This document shows, one piece after another, positions 43,020-54,471 of a stretch of DNA of 64,000 nucleotides. The translations under genes were made by a program, and so were the position numbers. The stretch is taken from NCBI GenBank assembly GCA_030512295.1, contig JAULSR010000007.1:310001-374000 (forward strand). The letters are read 5' to 3'. Origin of the DNA: Bombardia bombarda. Lineage: Eukaryota > Ascomycota > Sordariomycetes > Sordariales > Lasiosphaeriaceae. The notes below the pieces were generated by a model that was given only the letters and a program-made list of their open reading frames with translations, was not told where the DNA came from and did no database searches. Within the stretch, counting starts at the first letter, position 1, and the number at the start of each line of letters is the position of its first letter.

Positions 43020-44202
43020 ATGCGGCTTTTGCGCACAGATACATTGGAACCTGTCGAGTTCGTCGGGCGCGTACCGCCCTATGTCATCCTCTCGCACACC
43101 TGGGGATCTGGGGATCCGAGGAGGTGACCATCCAGGAACTGTCGCTCCCCTCTAGAAACACCGCCTCGGTCAAAAGGAAGGCAGGATATGCCAAGATCGT
43201 GGGCTGCTGCGCCAGGGCGCGCGAAGACGGCTACGAATACGCCTGGGTTGATACCTGCTGGTAAGATATCGCCCATCTCATCATCATCTCACACAGTCAT
43301 GTCATGGCCGAGACTCATCTTATCCCTACATCTCATCAGCATCGACAAGACGAGCAGCGCCGAGCTGTCGGAGGCCATCAACTCCATGTACCGTTGGTAC
43401 CAAGAGGCCCACATCTGCTATGCCTACATGTCTGATGTCTGATGTCTCTCTCGATGCCTATGCCTCTGCCAATCTCAAGGAGGACCAGCCGTCACCTTCG
43501 ACAGCCTCCTCCAAGAAGGGAGCCGGCGAACAGTCAGCGGCGACCAAGCAAGTCTTCAGGACCCATCCCCTCGCTCCTTCGAGACTACGACAAGCTGCCG
43601 CGCACCTTTGAGAACAGCCGATGGTTCACGCGCGGCTGGACGCTGCAGGAGCTGATCGCGCCACCCCATGGTTGAGTTTTATGCTCACGACTTGGCGAGA
43701 GATTGGCACCAAATTCAGCCTTCGCACCACCATCAACCGCGTCACCGGCATCGACGACATCAAGGTGCTGGAGGGCGCCGACCCCTCGACCTGCCATGTC
43801 GCCGAGCGCATGTCCTGGGCTGCCAACCGCGAGACGACGAGAACCGAGGACGCCGCCTACTGTCTGCTGGGCATCTTCAAGGTCCATATGCCCTTGATCT
43901 ACGGCGAGGGCCGCCGCGCGCCTTCTTCCGTCTGCAGGAAGAGATCATGAAGACTACCGAGGACTACACAATGTTTGCCTGGGGACTCTCCAAGTTCCTC
44001 AGCAACAAGCACCACTGGAAAGGCCAGCGGCGCAATAGCCCCGTTGATCCCCGGAGACCCCTTTGCCGATGGCCCCAACGACTTCGAGCTGCACAATTCG
44101 TTCCACCTGGACTTACGCATGTCTGATAGCTGAGAAGTAATGACCCACGAGGCGTCAGCGGCCAAAAGAGGTCTGAGAGTACGTCCAGGACGAGCCCAGT
44201 TG

Positions 44203-44257
<55 letters not shown>

Positions 44258-44283
44258 CACCATGCGCAGCGACAGCCGCACTC

Positions 44284-44320
<37 letters not shown>

Positions 44321-45176
44321 AAACGAAGACACACCGCCCCTCATGACCAGTCGTGGCCTCCGTGTCTCCCTGCTCACACGCCAGTCTAAGGGCGAGATCC
44401 ACGCGTACCTCAACTGCAAAGCAGCAAAGCCTGGCGTTGATGGCCCATCATCACCAGTGTGTCTGATACTTCGTCGTCAGGATTGCAAATGTTTACACGG
44501 GCTCCGACGATCCCAACGACGCATTTGTTCTGCTAGGCAGCGACAAGGACCTGGCACAGTTCCAGCCCAAGACCATATATATCTATCCGCCGTTACCGTC
44601 GACTCGGCCATCGACAGGCTGCACAACCACCGCATGAATAATAGCCTTGACAAGGACCTCTACATGCTCGAGAAACCGAACCACACGGTCCGAACTTGGA
44701 AGGTCACCAGTCCCTTCTCACACGCCGTGGGTGTCGGCAAAGGCCATTCGCTCTATGAGGTGCCTCGAAAGTCCACCCAGGCCACCCTCTTCCAGCCCTT
44801 CGAGCTGCCACCATTCACTGTGCGCATCTTTGCCTTTGAACCTCCTCCACAAGCCAGCCCTGTTACTGCCGAGCCCTTTGCCATCGTGGTCGGAAATGGC
44901 TGGTGCGATATAGTGGCCATTTCCGACGCCGATTTTGTGGCCAAATGGGGGCTCCTGGTACGAGACGGCCGCTGGAATGATGTCTTTGTCTTCAAGTATA
45001 TCAGCCATGCGGCTCAGGTCCCATTGCACAACGCTTCCCAGGCCGGGTCCGAAGGCGCTGTCGACCGCCTTCTGAGGCGGGTTGGTGACCTGACCGTTTC
45101 GGTCGCGCTGAAAAAGGTAAGGAAAGACGACATAAACTGTGAAAGCGCGATTAAGATTGTGTGGGCTGTAAGATGA
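43020..45176 (+). pseudogene. HET-domain protein pseudogene
   Basis: Conserved blocks of a long HET protein appear in order but in changing frames: MRLLRTDTLEP with YVILSHTWGS, EEVTIQELSLPS, DTCCIDKTSSAELSEAINSMYRWY, SRWFTRGWTLQELIAPP, VEFYAHD, INRVTGID, VAERMSWAANRETTR, EDAAYCLLGIF, LIYGEGR. A C-terminal part follows with MTSRGLRVSLL and AYLNC. Several breaks are short insertions: TGGGGATC is repeated in tandem at about 43101-43116, TCTGATG at about 43429-43442, and single or double bases are gained near 43670, 43690 and 43915. One normal intron lies near 43263-43340. The last frame, 44262-45176, is long and intact. Confidence 0.85.
44206..44318. repeat. Inverted pair of CTG and CAG microsatellites
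   Basis: About 16 CTG units (44206-44254) are followed after 30 bp by about 11 CAG units (44285-44318). The two arms are complementary and could fold into a long hairpin. Confidence 0.92.
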
Positions 45177-45318
45177 CTGGATACAGGATGGACCTGGTCT
45201 CCAATTTCACGTCGATTGCTTTCTTGATTACGTGCTCATCTACATCATCTCTGTGTTTTTTTGTTGTTGCTGTATCTGACAACCCAGACTAGATTTCCTT
45301 TCCGCTGCGCAGCTTCTC

Positions 45319-46368
45319 TCAGTATTTAACGCACACAACCTCCCCTATCTGCAGCGGGTTACATATCAACCCGGGGTTATAGGTGTAGAACTGATCGAGA
45401 GTAAGCCCGTTGTTGACTGCAATCAGATAGCAGTAGTCCCCGGATATAACAGTATACTTCTTGGAGCAAGATGGCGTTGGTGGAGTCGGATTCGCAGTCT
45501 GGCCACCGCAAGCGCCCGTGACCGTGGATGCTGCTTTTGCTGCCCAGGCTGTGTAGGAGGGGTTGACGGCGGCGTTGTTAAACCTCGCAGCGAATATTTC
45601 CTGGCTGTCATGCTGCTGAACGATGAGGGTATTCGGACATGCACCATTGGCTGGGCTTCTCGAGGAATAGGCACACCCAAGCACAAGATAGCCCTCACTG
45701 GTAGGGGCAGCCCCTTGCTCCTCGCCTTGGCTCCACTGGAGGCAGTTCTGGCACCTGAAGATGAGCGAGTAGTGCGCCGAGCTGATGGTTGATGATATCT
45801 GCGTTAATTTTGCGTTGCCTTGGTAAACGGTGGGGTGTGCGTAGTCGGATGCCCATCTGAAGGACGTCAAAATGCTTCCTTGGTATGGATACGCCATGAT
45901 CAGGAGGTTGCCGTTCATGCCTCCTCCGAGGGAGACGCCGCACCAGCCTGTTCCCTGGCCGGCCCTGGACTCGCAAGTCTGGTTTGACGCTCAGTCAGAT
46001 GATGGATGGCTCCAACTAATCATATAGTACGGAACAGATTCAGTACAATGTGCATGGGCTTAACTTACAAGGATACCGATAAACTCGGTCGCGTCGACAG
46101 TGAGAGCGCCGGGTGGCAACGCCATGCCGAATGTCATTCCATCAGCTGGCCATGTGTTGAAAACAATCCCGGTGGCTCCATCGGTGTAGATTGACGTCTC
46201 GTCCTGCGCGTAGCCAAACTGAAACAACCCTTTATCAAACAAAGTGTTGTCAAGTGTCAAGTGTTAACAATCGCGTGCCATCTGACAAAAGGACTGGATG
46301 GCTACTTTTTGCTGCAACATAGACTTACATGTCAGTGCCACGAGAGAAAATGTTAGAGGGAGCATCAT
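45319..46368 (-). CDS. Secreted CDH-type cytochrome domain fused to a LysM domain
   Basis: Exons 46069-46218 and 45319-45978 join in phase 0 over a 90-nt intron and give 269 residues. The first ~200 residues match the b-type cytochrome domain of cellobiose dehydrogenase (AA8): SIYTDGATGI, FGMALPPGALTVDATEFIGIL, GGGMNGNLLIMAY with the expected Met heme ligand, and QQHDSQEIF with the expected His ligand. After a Pro/Thr linker comes one LysM domain (YTVISGDYCYLIAVNNGL to QIGEVVCVKY). A signal-peptide exon is likely at 46329-46368 (MMLPLTFSLVALT), but its GTAAGT donor leaves the join one base out of phase. The start is therefore unresolved, or the copy has a fresh frameshift. Confidence 0.72.
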
Positions 46369-47532
46369 TTCGTCCAGCCAACAAACAAGCTTGATGGAGA
46401 AGGTGTGAATGTTTGTCAAAATTGACCCAAGACCGCCACCAGCTGGATGAGGTATGGGGAGTTGTCAACTAAAAGCAATCTCTATACCTTGGAACCTGGG
46501 GGGCTGAGGGGTGACCTCCTCTTAATGTTCGCTGTAGGTCGGAGTCCGTTGCCAAGACTTGGTCCAAGGTTAAAGGTATTGGCAGAGTGTAGCTGCCTAG
46601 GGAGTTACGATTAGAGTAAGGGCAAACTGCATTGTGTAGTAGACTAACTATTGAACAGAGGGGATGTGCATTTTACCGGCTGCTGGTAATGGATGCAACG
46701 TGGACCGGAACTTGACGGCAAGGGGATGATACCAATCTACCAAGATAAGCATCGTACCTCTGCTGGTTCGTACCTCTGCTGGTTCCTGCATGAAGACACT
46801 TGCGCTTCATTTAATCCGGCAGGACAGACAAGGCTCCGTACAGTTTTTTAATGGAGAAGGTCTCGACGTACCGTACAAAAGGGAACCTGCACCGAAGTTG
46901 CCCATACAACAAACATGCTAACCCCGGCTAATTCACTTCCAAAATGTTACAAACTCTAGAATTATGCCGCGTAAAATAATAATTATACCATTACCTATGA
47001 CCAGCTCACTTCAATTATAAAGTAAGCCATATAGCAGCGATTTAATTACAATAACTTCCAGTCTCGGTATGGTGCATTGGGCGACCACTTCAGATGTTAT
47101 AACGCTATGTTCCCCCTTTATGCGGTACATCGAGACCTTCTCTTTCATTGTGATGTACTATATGACATGTAGAACTAAGTTTGTAGCTTGTTCAATGAAG
47201 GTTCGATAGGGATTCAGTGGATTCAGTAGCTGAACCCAAAAAGAACCAAGGTTCAGCGGATTAGGAAAACACCCGCCATCCCTTTACCAATTTAATTGCT
47301 CTTTAGCTACTACAGGCTTATTTGACTCCCGGCTCCCTTATCCGGCACCGCCAACCAGAACCTGTTCATATCCGACATCCCGCTTTTGGCCAGCTTTCTT
47401 TTCTTCCGGTTTTTCATCTGGAGTGTTCTGATATGTGAAGTCAGACGGGTATGATTGGCGGTACAAAGGCGGGGAGCAACTTCCCCCTCACATCGGATAC
47501 GATCTTGGCTGTTGTAAAGTTTAGCTGACTTG

Positions 47533-47574
<42 letters not shown>

Positions 47575-47597
47575 CGGCGACAGAAAATAGAAAGACG
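46369..47597. other. Intergenic region, AT-rich
   Basis: No gene seen. A (CAA)n microsatellite occupies 47535-47575, shortly before the GMC relic. Confidence 0.55.
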
Positions 47598-48908
47598 ATG
47601 AAAATTTACTATCATTGTCTGGCTGGGTTGCTTGGTAGTCTACTGCCTTTGAGTGGTGCTGAAAACCTGAATGCAGGCAATTGCCACTAAACGCAAGACA
47701 TCGGAGCTCCTGGATAGCTACGACTTTGTTATTGCAGGGGGCGGCACAAGCGGGCTCACCGTTGCCGATCGACTGACCAAGGCATTTCCAAATAGTTTGT
47801 CAAGCCTAGGCTCCACTCATTTGCATCTCATACTATCTCATACTATTATTGAGTTGCCAGAATATAAAGAAATGGATGGCTGGACTAGAAGCAACCTGTC
47901 TTCCAATCCCGCGAGCAGAGACGGTTCTGGTGGTTGAATATGGCGACGTTGAGTACGCGCCTGGTGTCTTTGACCCGCCCCATGTCGTCTGGGGTGAGCA
48001 GCCGGGTGGTCTCGCAAGCAGTTGGCAGCTCCACTCGACACCAAGCCCCATGCTTAACAACAATACAGCCTTCGTCATTGTTGGCCAGGTCGTTGGGGGC
48101 AGCAGTGCCATCAACGGCATGTTTTTTGACCGTGGATCGCGCTTCGACTATGATACGTGGGATCGACTCCAGGCCGGCGGTTCTCGCAGCCAGAAAGCGG
48201 TGGACTGGAGCTGGAAAGGGCTAATTTCCCTTCTTCAAGAAGAGCGTCACCTTTACACCGCCCTCTGATGTCGTTGCCAGCCGGTACAACTATACCTGGG
48301 ATGCATCTGTGTTTGGAAACGAGTCGACGCCCACCAGACCCAACTACCATCTTCTTGTCAAGCACCAGGTGACAAGAGTGTCGTATCCTGGTGGGAACCC
48401 AAAACGGGGACCACCCGTTGTAGAGGTGCGGTCTCTGGAGAATAATAGCACGTCCAACGTGGCGGTAAAAGCCGAGACGATACTATCAGCGGGTGTTTTT
48501 GGGTCGCCAGCCATTCTCCAGAGGAGCGGGCGGCATTGGGCCGGCGTCTTTTCTGCAAAGACAAGACATAGATATATCCCCGTGATCCTCGATCTTCCAG
48601 GCGTTGGCTCCAACCTGCACGACCACTCTGGTCCTCGGTTGGAGTGGAACTGTAAGTGCCATACTTTTGGTCTATACGTGCCAATCATACGGAAATATCG
48701 TTAACCATAGGAGCCACAAACACAGACACAAAGCCGCTGGGCAGCTCTGGGAGACACTGTCGAGGCACTGTATCTCCCACCCGAGTACGGGTCTGACCCG
48801 TCACTGATCGCAGGCTATCGAGACCAGCTCCAAGCCCTGGCCGATCTTCTCGCCAACCCGCGGGCGCCCAGCATTGAGAGCGCCTTTGCGACCGGCACCA
48901 GGGAGTAA
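47598..48908 (+). pseudogene. GMC oxidoreductase pseudogene (secreted type)
   Basis: A signal peptide (MKIYYHCLAGLLGSLLPL) is in a different frame from the FAD-binding block YDFVIAGGGTSGLTVADRL. Further blocks follow in shifting frames: TVLVVEYGDVEYAPG, VGQVVGGSSAINGMFFDRG, FFKKSVTFTPPSDVVASRYNYTWDASVF, ETILSAGVFGSPAILQRSG and DLPGVGSNLHDHSGP. The catalytic C-terminal third is absent; the last readable frame ends at 48906-48908. Frame changes occur near 47670, 48224 and 48527, and the gene is truncated. Confidence 0.82.
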
Positions 48909-49139
48909 TTGCACTGTGCTGGGCATCCAGGTACCTCAAAAAAAAACACAAGCATGGCATGTCAGCTACCATCTGAGTTGCATCAACGGGAAAATAGAGT
49001 TGATGTGTGATCAGAGCTGGTGGTAACTAACTATCAGGACGGAGTGCGGAATGGTCGTCTCTGTGTATATTTTCCCATTGAACATGAGCATCGTCATGAG
49101 ACCCAACAAAGCAGAACGCCAAATCACCATCCCGGCTCT

Positions 49140-49472
49140 TTAGAGGGGAGCTACGGCAAGCAGAAACACACCAGTATCCAAAGCCCAGCGAAGACGACAA
49201 TTGCCAGCTTCTTCTTCCAGTTCATCTACAGTGTCCATAGCACGATTGTAGGGTAAATGGCCAGGTAGAAGTCGAAAACGGCCGAGATGATGCCCAGGGC
49301 TCAAGGAGTAGTCGACTGTAATCTTGCGGTCCCAACAGGTTCCATTGGCACCACCCCATTGCGTTGCGGCCGGGGAGCATTGGGCAAAGTTGATGGCGAG
49401 CATGGCGATTGCCAGCAGAAAGTTAGATGACAGAACCCACCATACAGTACTGCAGACGCCAACATCCATCAA
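49140..49472 (-). pseudogene. Rhodopsin-like fungal membrane protein fragment
   Basis: Reads INFAQCSPAATQWGGANGTCW and, in another frame, GIISAVFDFYLAIYPTIVLWTL, then a stop and MNWKKKLAIVVFAGLWIL. This order of blocks (Cys-Ser-Pro, W, GTCW, then a DFxLAxxP span) is that of the Pth11-like/fungal rhodopsin-domain proteins. Frameshift and stop show that it is dead; both ends are missing. Confidence 0.7.
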
Positions 49473-49910
49473 ATCTTCCAGAGCCTTTGTTACCTGTTCA
49501 TGGAGTGGCAGTCTGCTACCGCAAGTCGATAGGCGCCAACAGAGATGGCTCTAGCAGCTCCCTCGCCAACCGCACCTTCGTCGCCGCCAACCTCAACAAG
49601 AAGAAACAAGGGCATCTACATCCTGAGGTCATGGAGATCTAGATAGACTAGTATTGGGGTCCAGATTTCAGTTGCCACCATCAGCAAATGACATCCAAGT
49701 ATTAATTTGGCACTGAATGAAGCAGAACTTATGGACCTCACACCCGGCTTCATCCGCTACTCACTGGTGCTGGTTGCATTCACTGTAACCACTGGTCAAA
49801 TGGCGTGGTCGATCCAAAGCCGCTTGAACTCCCACCGCTACCCCAGGTCCCACGAAGGCAGATAGATATCTGACAGCCACGGCTCATCCGCCAGGCCCAT
49901 GATGAAATCC

Positions 49911-50698
49911 TCAGATGAAATCCTCAGGGAACTCTTCCAGTCCCGACTGCTGGGCGACCGAGGCATTACCGTGCTCATAGCTGCCACCTGCACCACCACC
50001 ATGGCTGGCAGACTGCACAGGCCACGATGGCTCCCTCTTGGATATCATTTCGCTCAGGAACATGGCATGGATGGCGCGGAGGAGATAGGACATCTTGAAG
50101 AAGAGCCCTCTACGGGGACCCTTGGCATCGATCATGCCCAACGCTACGGGGACGCGGTCGATGGTATCGCAGGCTCGGTCTAGGATGGCGAGCACGTCTG
50201 CCCTCTGTCGTACCGCACCACCCGGTTCCCATCCGGGTTCCTCAGATCGACGCAGTGTAGTGAGCTTGAAGAGCACTACCAAGCAGTACGTGAATTGGGA
50301 GAAAAAAAGTCGACGCTGATGCCGACCCAGTCTGCCAGAGGGAGCTCGTACATGAAACCAAGCCATCGTTCGATACCGGTCAGGATCAAGTCGAGGTCTT
50401 GGAGTCGCTGGATGCGGGAGAAGCCCGTCTGGTCAACTCCTCTGGGCTTCTTGACAAAATACTCCCTGATGACGAGCTCAGTGCTGTACAAGTAAAACTG
50501 CGTGGTCCCTGAGTTGAACAACAAACTTGAGTCAGTAAAAAAAAGATAGAAAAGTGATGAGACTGCATCTCGCTCGACAAGCTCTGCCGTACGTCTCCCA
50601 GCTGCCGCAGCAGGACGGGGAGAAGTGCTGCAGACAGGCCATTGGGAGCCTTGTCCCCCATCAACCGATCGTTCATCAGCTGAGGGGAATGAGGTCAA
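49911..50698 (-). pseudogene. C-terminal relic of a fungal (Zn2Cys6-type) transcription factor
   Basis: The piece reads NDRLMGDKAPNGLSAALLPV, an intron, then STELVIREYFVKKP and ERWLGFMYELPLADWVG. After a T-run (about 50306-50312) the frame shifts to SQFTYCLVVLFKLTTL, ADVLAILDRACDTIDRVPVA and FFKMSYLLRAIHAMFLSEM. These helices resemble the C-terminal region of fungal binuclear-cluster regulators. No zinc cluster is found upstream, so this is a truncated and shifted copy. The family call is inference from helical pattern. Confidence 0.55.
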
Positions 50699-51829
50699 CT
50701 GATTTGTAATGACCTGGAACAGAAGCAGAAAGGGGGAGCGTCCGAGTCTTGCGCCTGCGGGTGGCGGTTGATGGCCCGCAGACCTTGCCGAGGCGATGGC
50801 ATCTTAGGAGTTGCACAAGTAACTTAGTATCATGGCATTTGATCTGGAGGACAGTACAAGTAATGGGCCGAGGTGATGGGGGTTAGTAACGGGAAATAGA
50901 ACGCACCTCTCGCACCCAGACCCCCCTGCTAGATAGAAACATTTGCATTTGGCACGAAGAGCAGCCGGCACATGCCTGACCATAGGGTGCTGGATTGCAC
51001 GGCTCTGGAACCCGCGATAATGACGGGTCAGCCTCCACGCTCTTGGACGCCTGCATCTTTTTTTCTCGAGGGGGTATTATTCGCCAAGGTACCCAAACCC
51101 GCGCTGGCTTTCGTGATTAACCAGGCCTAGGAGCGGAATTCAGGCGTTTGCTGTCTGTGAAGCCTGAAGCGTGATTCTGCAGTGGAGTCTGAGCTCGCGA
51201 TCCTCTTTTGGTTAAGCTTCGGATTTGGGAAGCCCGTTCAAGTTCAATTGTTGACGAAAAAATAGCCTTCAATCCCGTAATCAGGGTGGGATCCGACAAG
51301 TCCCGCCCCGTTTGGGATGAAACCCGCGGCTTTGTCATCATGAATAAGGAGAGACATTCCTTCTCTCAGAAGCTGCTGCTGCCGTTGCGTGGTAAATCAC
51401 TAACAACACTTGTTGGTTGCGTTGCTAGGTTAGTACGATTTGAACCCGGCGGCATTTATACAATTGAAACGTGATGTGCTACCTGACCTAAAATGTAGGT
51501 TGTCATTATAAAATGCCATCAATGTATCTTATCTCCTTGTCCCTTACATGATCACAATGTCTATCGGCAGTTCGATAACTTATCTCTCTACCTTTTTATC
51601 TGGGTAGGTACATACTTCAAGCTCACATGATGTGAGTTAAAGAACACAGGCAGAATTGAATTCATTACCTTCAATGGAGAGAACTTGTTGAAGTAATTAG
51701 CACGTCTATGACTGGCTATTGTATAAATGTTCGGGATGGTACGCTACATGGCCTATTTCCCCCTACCAGTCTCGCCACTTGGACCGCAATGCCATGAATA
51801 TCTCCGAGAGTCGTAGTTTGTATGGATTC
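50699..51829. other. Intergenic region
   Basis: No gene supported between the regulator relic and the methyltransferase. Confidence 0.45.
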
Positions 51830-53311
51830 CTATGCTTCGCAGACAAGCTCCACCATTGCCAGATGCGACTGAGGGAAAGCAGGCAGTCGGCGCGCCTGCA
51901 GTCGTTCGTCTGTCAGCTTGGCAACCCTCTGCCAGTCTTCAAGGCTACGCTCCAGGCTGCTACAGCCAACAAGCATCTGGAGATCGGCCGCGGCTATGGT
52001 GCGGCGGACCAGGCCGGGCAAAGACGGTTTGCCTTCGGAGTCATAGGTAGGGGGATTGACAGGCTCGCAGAGCAGGATGCGACCGCCCGGTTTGAGGGTA
52101 ACCAGCAGGTTGCGGAGAATCTCTGTGGCGTACTTGTCAGACCAGTCGTGTAGGATTGACTTGAGGAGATAGACATCCGCCGGGGTTGGCTGCGGGTTGA
52201 AGAAGTCATGCGGCTGGAAGGTGACGCGCGAGCGGAGCTCTGGGGGAATAAGCGCGTGGAAAGCACCCTCGGTCTCAGCCATGTCTTGAACGACAATGTT
52301 CAGCTTGGGAAAGGCGTTGGCCAAGAGCAAAGAGACATGACCGCTGGAGCCTCCAACCTTTGTGAGAGAAATGGGCATCTGGTCAGTGGTGTGGGTTTTG
52401 AGCGTCAGTCATGCAAGGTCAAGGACTCACATCGACAACTGTCGCTTCACCAAGGCTCTCCCAGTCAAAGCCAAATTTGATAACCTCAGTAGGGTTGGTA
52501 GCAGAAGCGGCAGTGGCGGCTTGCATGGCTTCGGCAAACCGCTTAGCTCGGAATCCGGCCGGTTTGCCCTCTGGGGTGTGCTTGACATAGTCCCAGTATG
52601 AGACGGGATGACCGGTCTTGTCAAGGTCGGCGAGCGAGAAACCGGCCTCAATGACCTCCTGGCTGGGCAGCTCACGCCCAGCGCTGTACTTGCGTAGGGA
52701 CTCTGTGCCGTGCATTACGGCAGGCCGGCCCTCCTGCATCATATGGGACACCCAGCTCTGCATCTTGGGGTTGCGTGCCAGGTACGCTGTTGTCGCCGTG
52801 TGCACGATGTTGTCGGATCCCAGTGGCGCCTCAGCAAACAACCGCAGGGTGGCCGCATACCTGAGAACGCGACGCACAATCGACTCGGGCAGAGTAGTCG
52901 CGCGGGCAATTTCGCCGTACGTGGCTGACCCCCCGAGTGGCACGGCAGAGAAAAAGCCGAACTCGGTGAGGATGTCCAGAGTCATACCATCGTGGTTGGC
53001 CTGGTTTTGTTTTGACTAGTCAGAATGAATATCACTCACTGAACCTATCCATCTGAGCAGGTACTCACAAAAAGAGGCTGCGTCAAGCTGAAGTCGGTTG
53101 GGCCCAGGGCAAGGTGTGTCATGTCCATCAGTGATTCTAAGAGCTGGAACCGTGCCTCAGAAAGTTCGGGGGCCTTGGGGTAGTCGGCGGGACCATCCTC
53201 AGAGAAAGACGGCAAGGTAAGTGAGTGTGCATTGAGATAGGAGGTTATAGCTTTGGCCGCTTGTGACACGGCAGCAGCCAAGCTCTCGAGAGTTTGCTCA
53301 TGTTCAGCCAT
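51830..53311 (-). CDS. SAM-dependent O-methyltransferase (COMT-like, fungal secondary metabolism)
   Basis: Exons 53069-53311, 52431-53000 and 51830-52357 give 446 aa, all joins in phase 0. The N-terminal winged-helix dimerisation domain includes DILTEFGFFSAVP and TLPESIVRRVLRYA. The SAM site reads VVD-VGGSSGHVSLLLA across the second junction, followed by VVQDMAETEG. The catalytic His is in LKSILHDWSDKYATEIL, and KPGGRILLCEPV closes the fold. It would methylate a phenolic or enolic hydroxyl of a cluster product. It is the leftmost intact member of the candidate cluster and is transcribed in the same direction as the aminotransferase. Confidence 0.9.
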
Positions 53312-54471
53312 TGCGTGAATATTGGACAGGATTTTGAATACAAGTGCAAATTTGAGGTAATTGAGATGGTCGAAGTGATAGTTCAGATCGGGTGGACAAG
53401 TCAGTCTTATAATCTTGACGATGAAAACACAGCAATGAATAAAGCTGAGTGGTATGCCTGTTTACGACCGGCAGCATTACCCCATATGATTGAAACAAAC
53501 ATGGACTGGACCGCGTCTGATCTACATCTAAAACTTCAGAGACATTTAGATAGCTCTCTCGCAATCTTAGAAACCTATCCTGACCAGCTGCATGCTTCCC
53601 GCATCTGGAACTAGTGTGGTATTTATCAACTGTGTTTAGCGAGAGCTGGACTCCCGCATCAAGCTGAAGTCTGATGCGATGCCAGTTATGATGAGAGGTG
53701 CTGACATGCACTCCATTGGCCATGGAAGGGGAGGGATTGAAGAGGACAACCAATCCCCACGGCGGACCCGTTATCTGTCGACAAGACTGCAGGTGGACAT
53801 GCAGACTGACCAAGCGAGGCCTGACAGATAGAGATACCTTACCGAACCCAAGCACTGGGCTGGCCGCTCAAGGACCACCTTCTGGCTACATGGGGAAATT
53901 GCAGGATGATCTTCTGGCTGTTGTCTATGGTCTTTTAGAAAGGGAAAGGTAAATGATATCCAGTCAATGAAGAATTTGAGACATCAATATTACCTAAGAT
54001 GTCCACAAGACCACACATCCCATAACTACCTTGCCTACGCTGAGACAACCCACTCACGCACCACGTTATTGACGTCAAAAATGAATGATTTTCCCACTAG
54101 ATAGATGGGCGAATCCGCCGGAAGCGCCGTTCCCGCGATGCGAGTGCTATCCCTCACCTCCTGTGACAAGGTCCTTGCTCATGCATATGCGGGCGGCCAA
54201 TCTGCCGCTTGTGCCGACAAATGCAGCGTCCGTATCATATTATCATATAAGTTGAGGTGTCGACTAGGTACCTTTGGTGTAGGAATACACTTCAATGTGA
54301 ATAGCTAGGTGTACCCAAGGACTTGGTGAAACGAGGACAAAGAACTGGAGTAATTCATGAAAGCAAACCTGAAATTGAATCGACAAATATCACCATTTGA
54401 GTAAGAAAGTCCTGCTACCCTACCCAACCACGCATACAAAGAAACCAACTTCAGCCCATGAGCTTGATCAA
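53312..54471. other. Intergenic region
   Basis: Overlapping short frames occur at 53294-53855, but none has a recognisable domain. No gene called. Confidence 0.45.

Noticed and set aside
43020..45176. Reading the HET region as a multi-intron functional gene
   Set aside because: Most frame changes fall inside conserved blocks and are explained by short duplications, with no splice sites at the breaks.
49427..49642. Plus-strand frame after the rhodopsin-like relic
   Set aside because: It could be the end of some decayed gene, but no family is recognisable and frames change.
50960..51080. Stretch resembling the start of a fungal 5S rRNA (GACCATAGGGTGCTGG)
   Set aside because: Only the first ~20 bases resemble 5S; the rest cannot be folded or aligned to it by eye, so no RNA gene is claimed.
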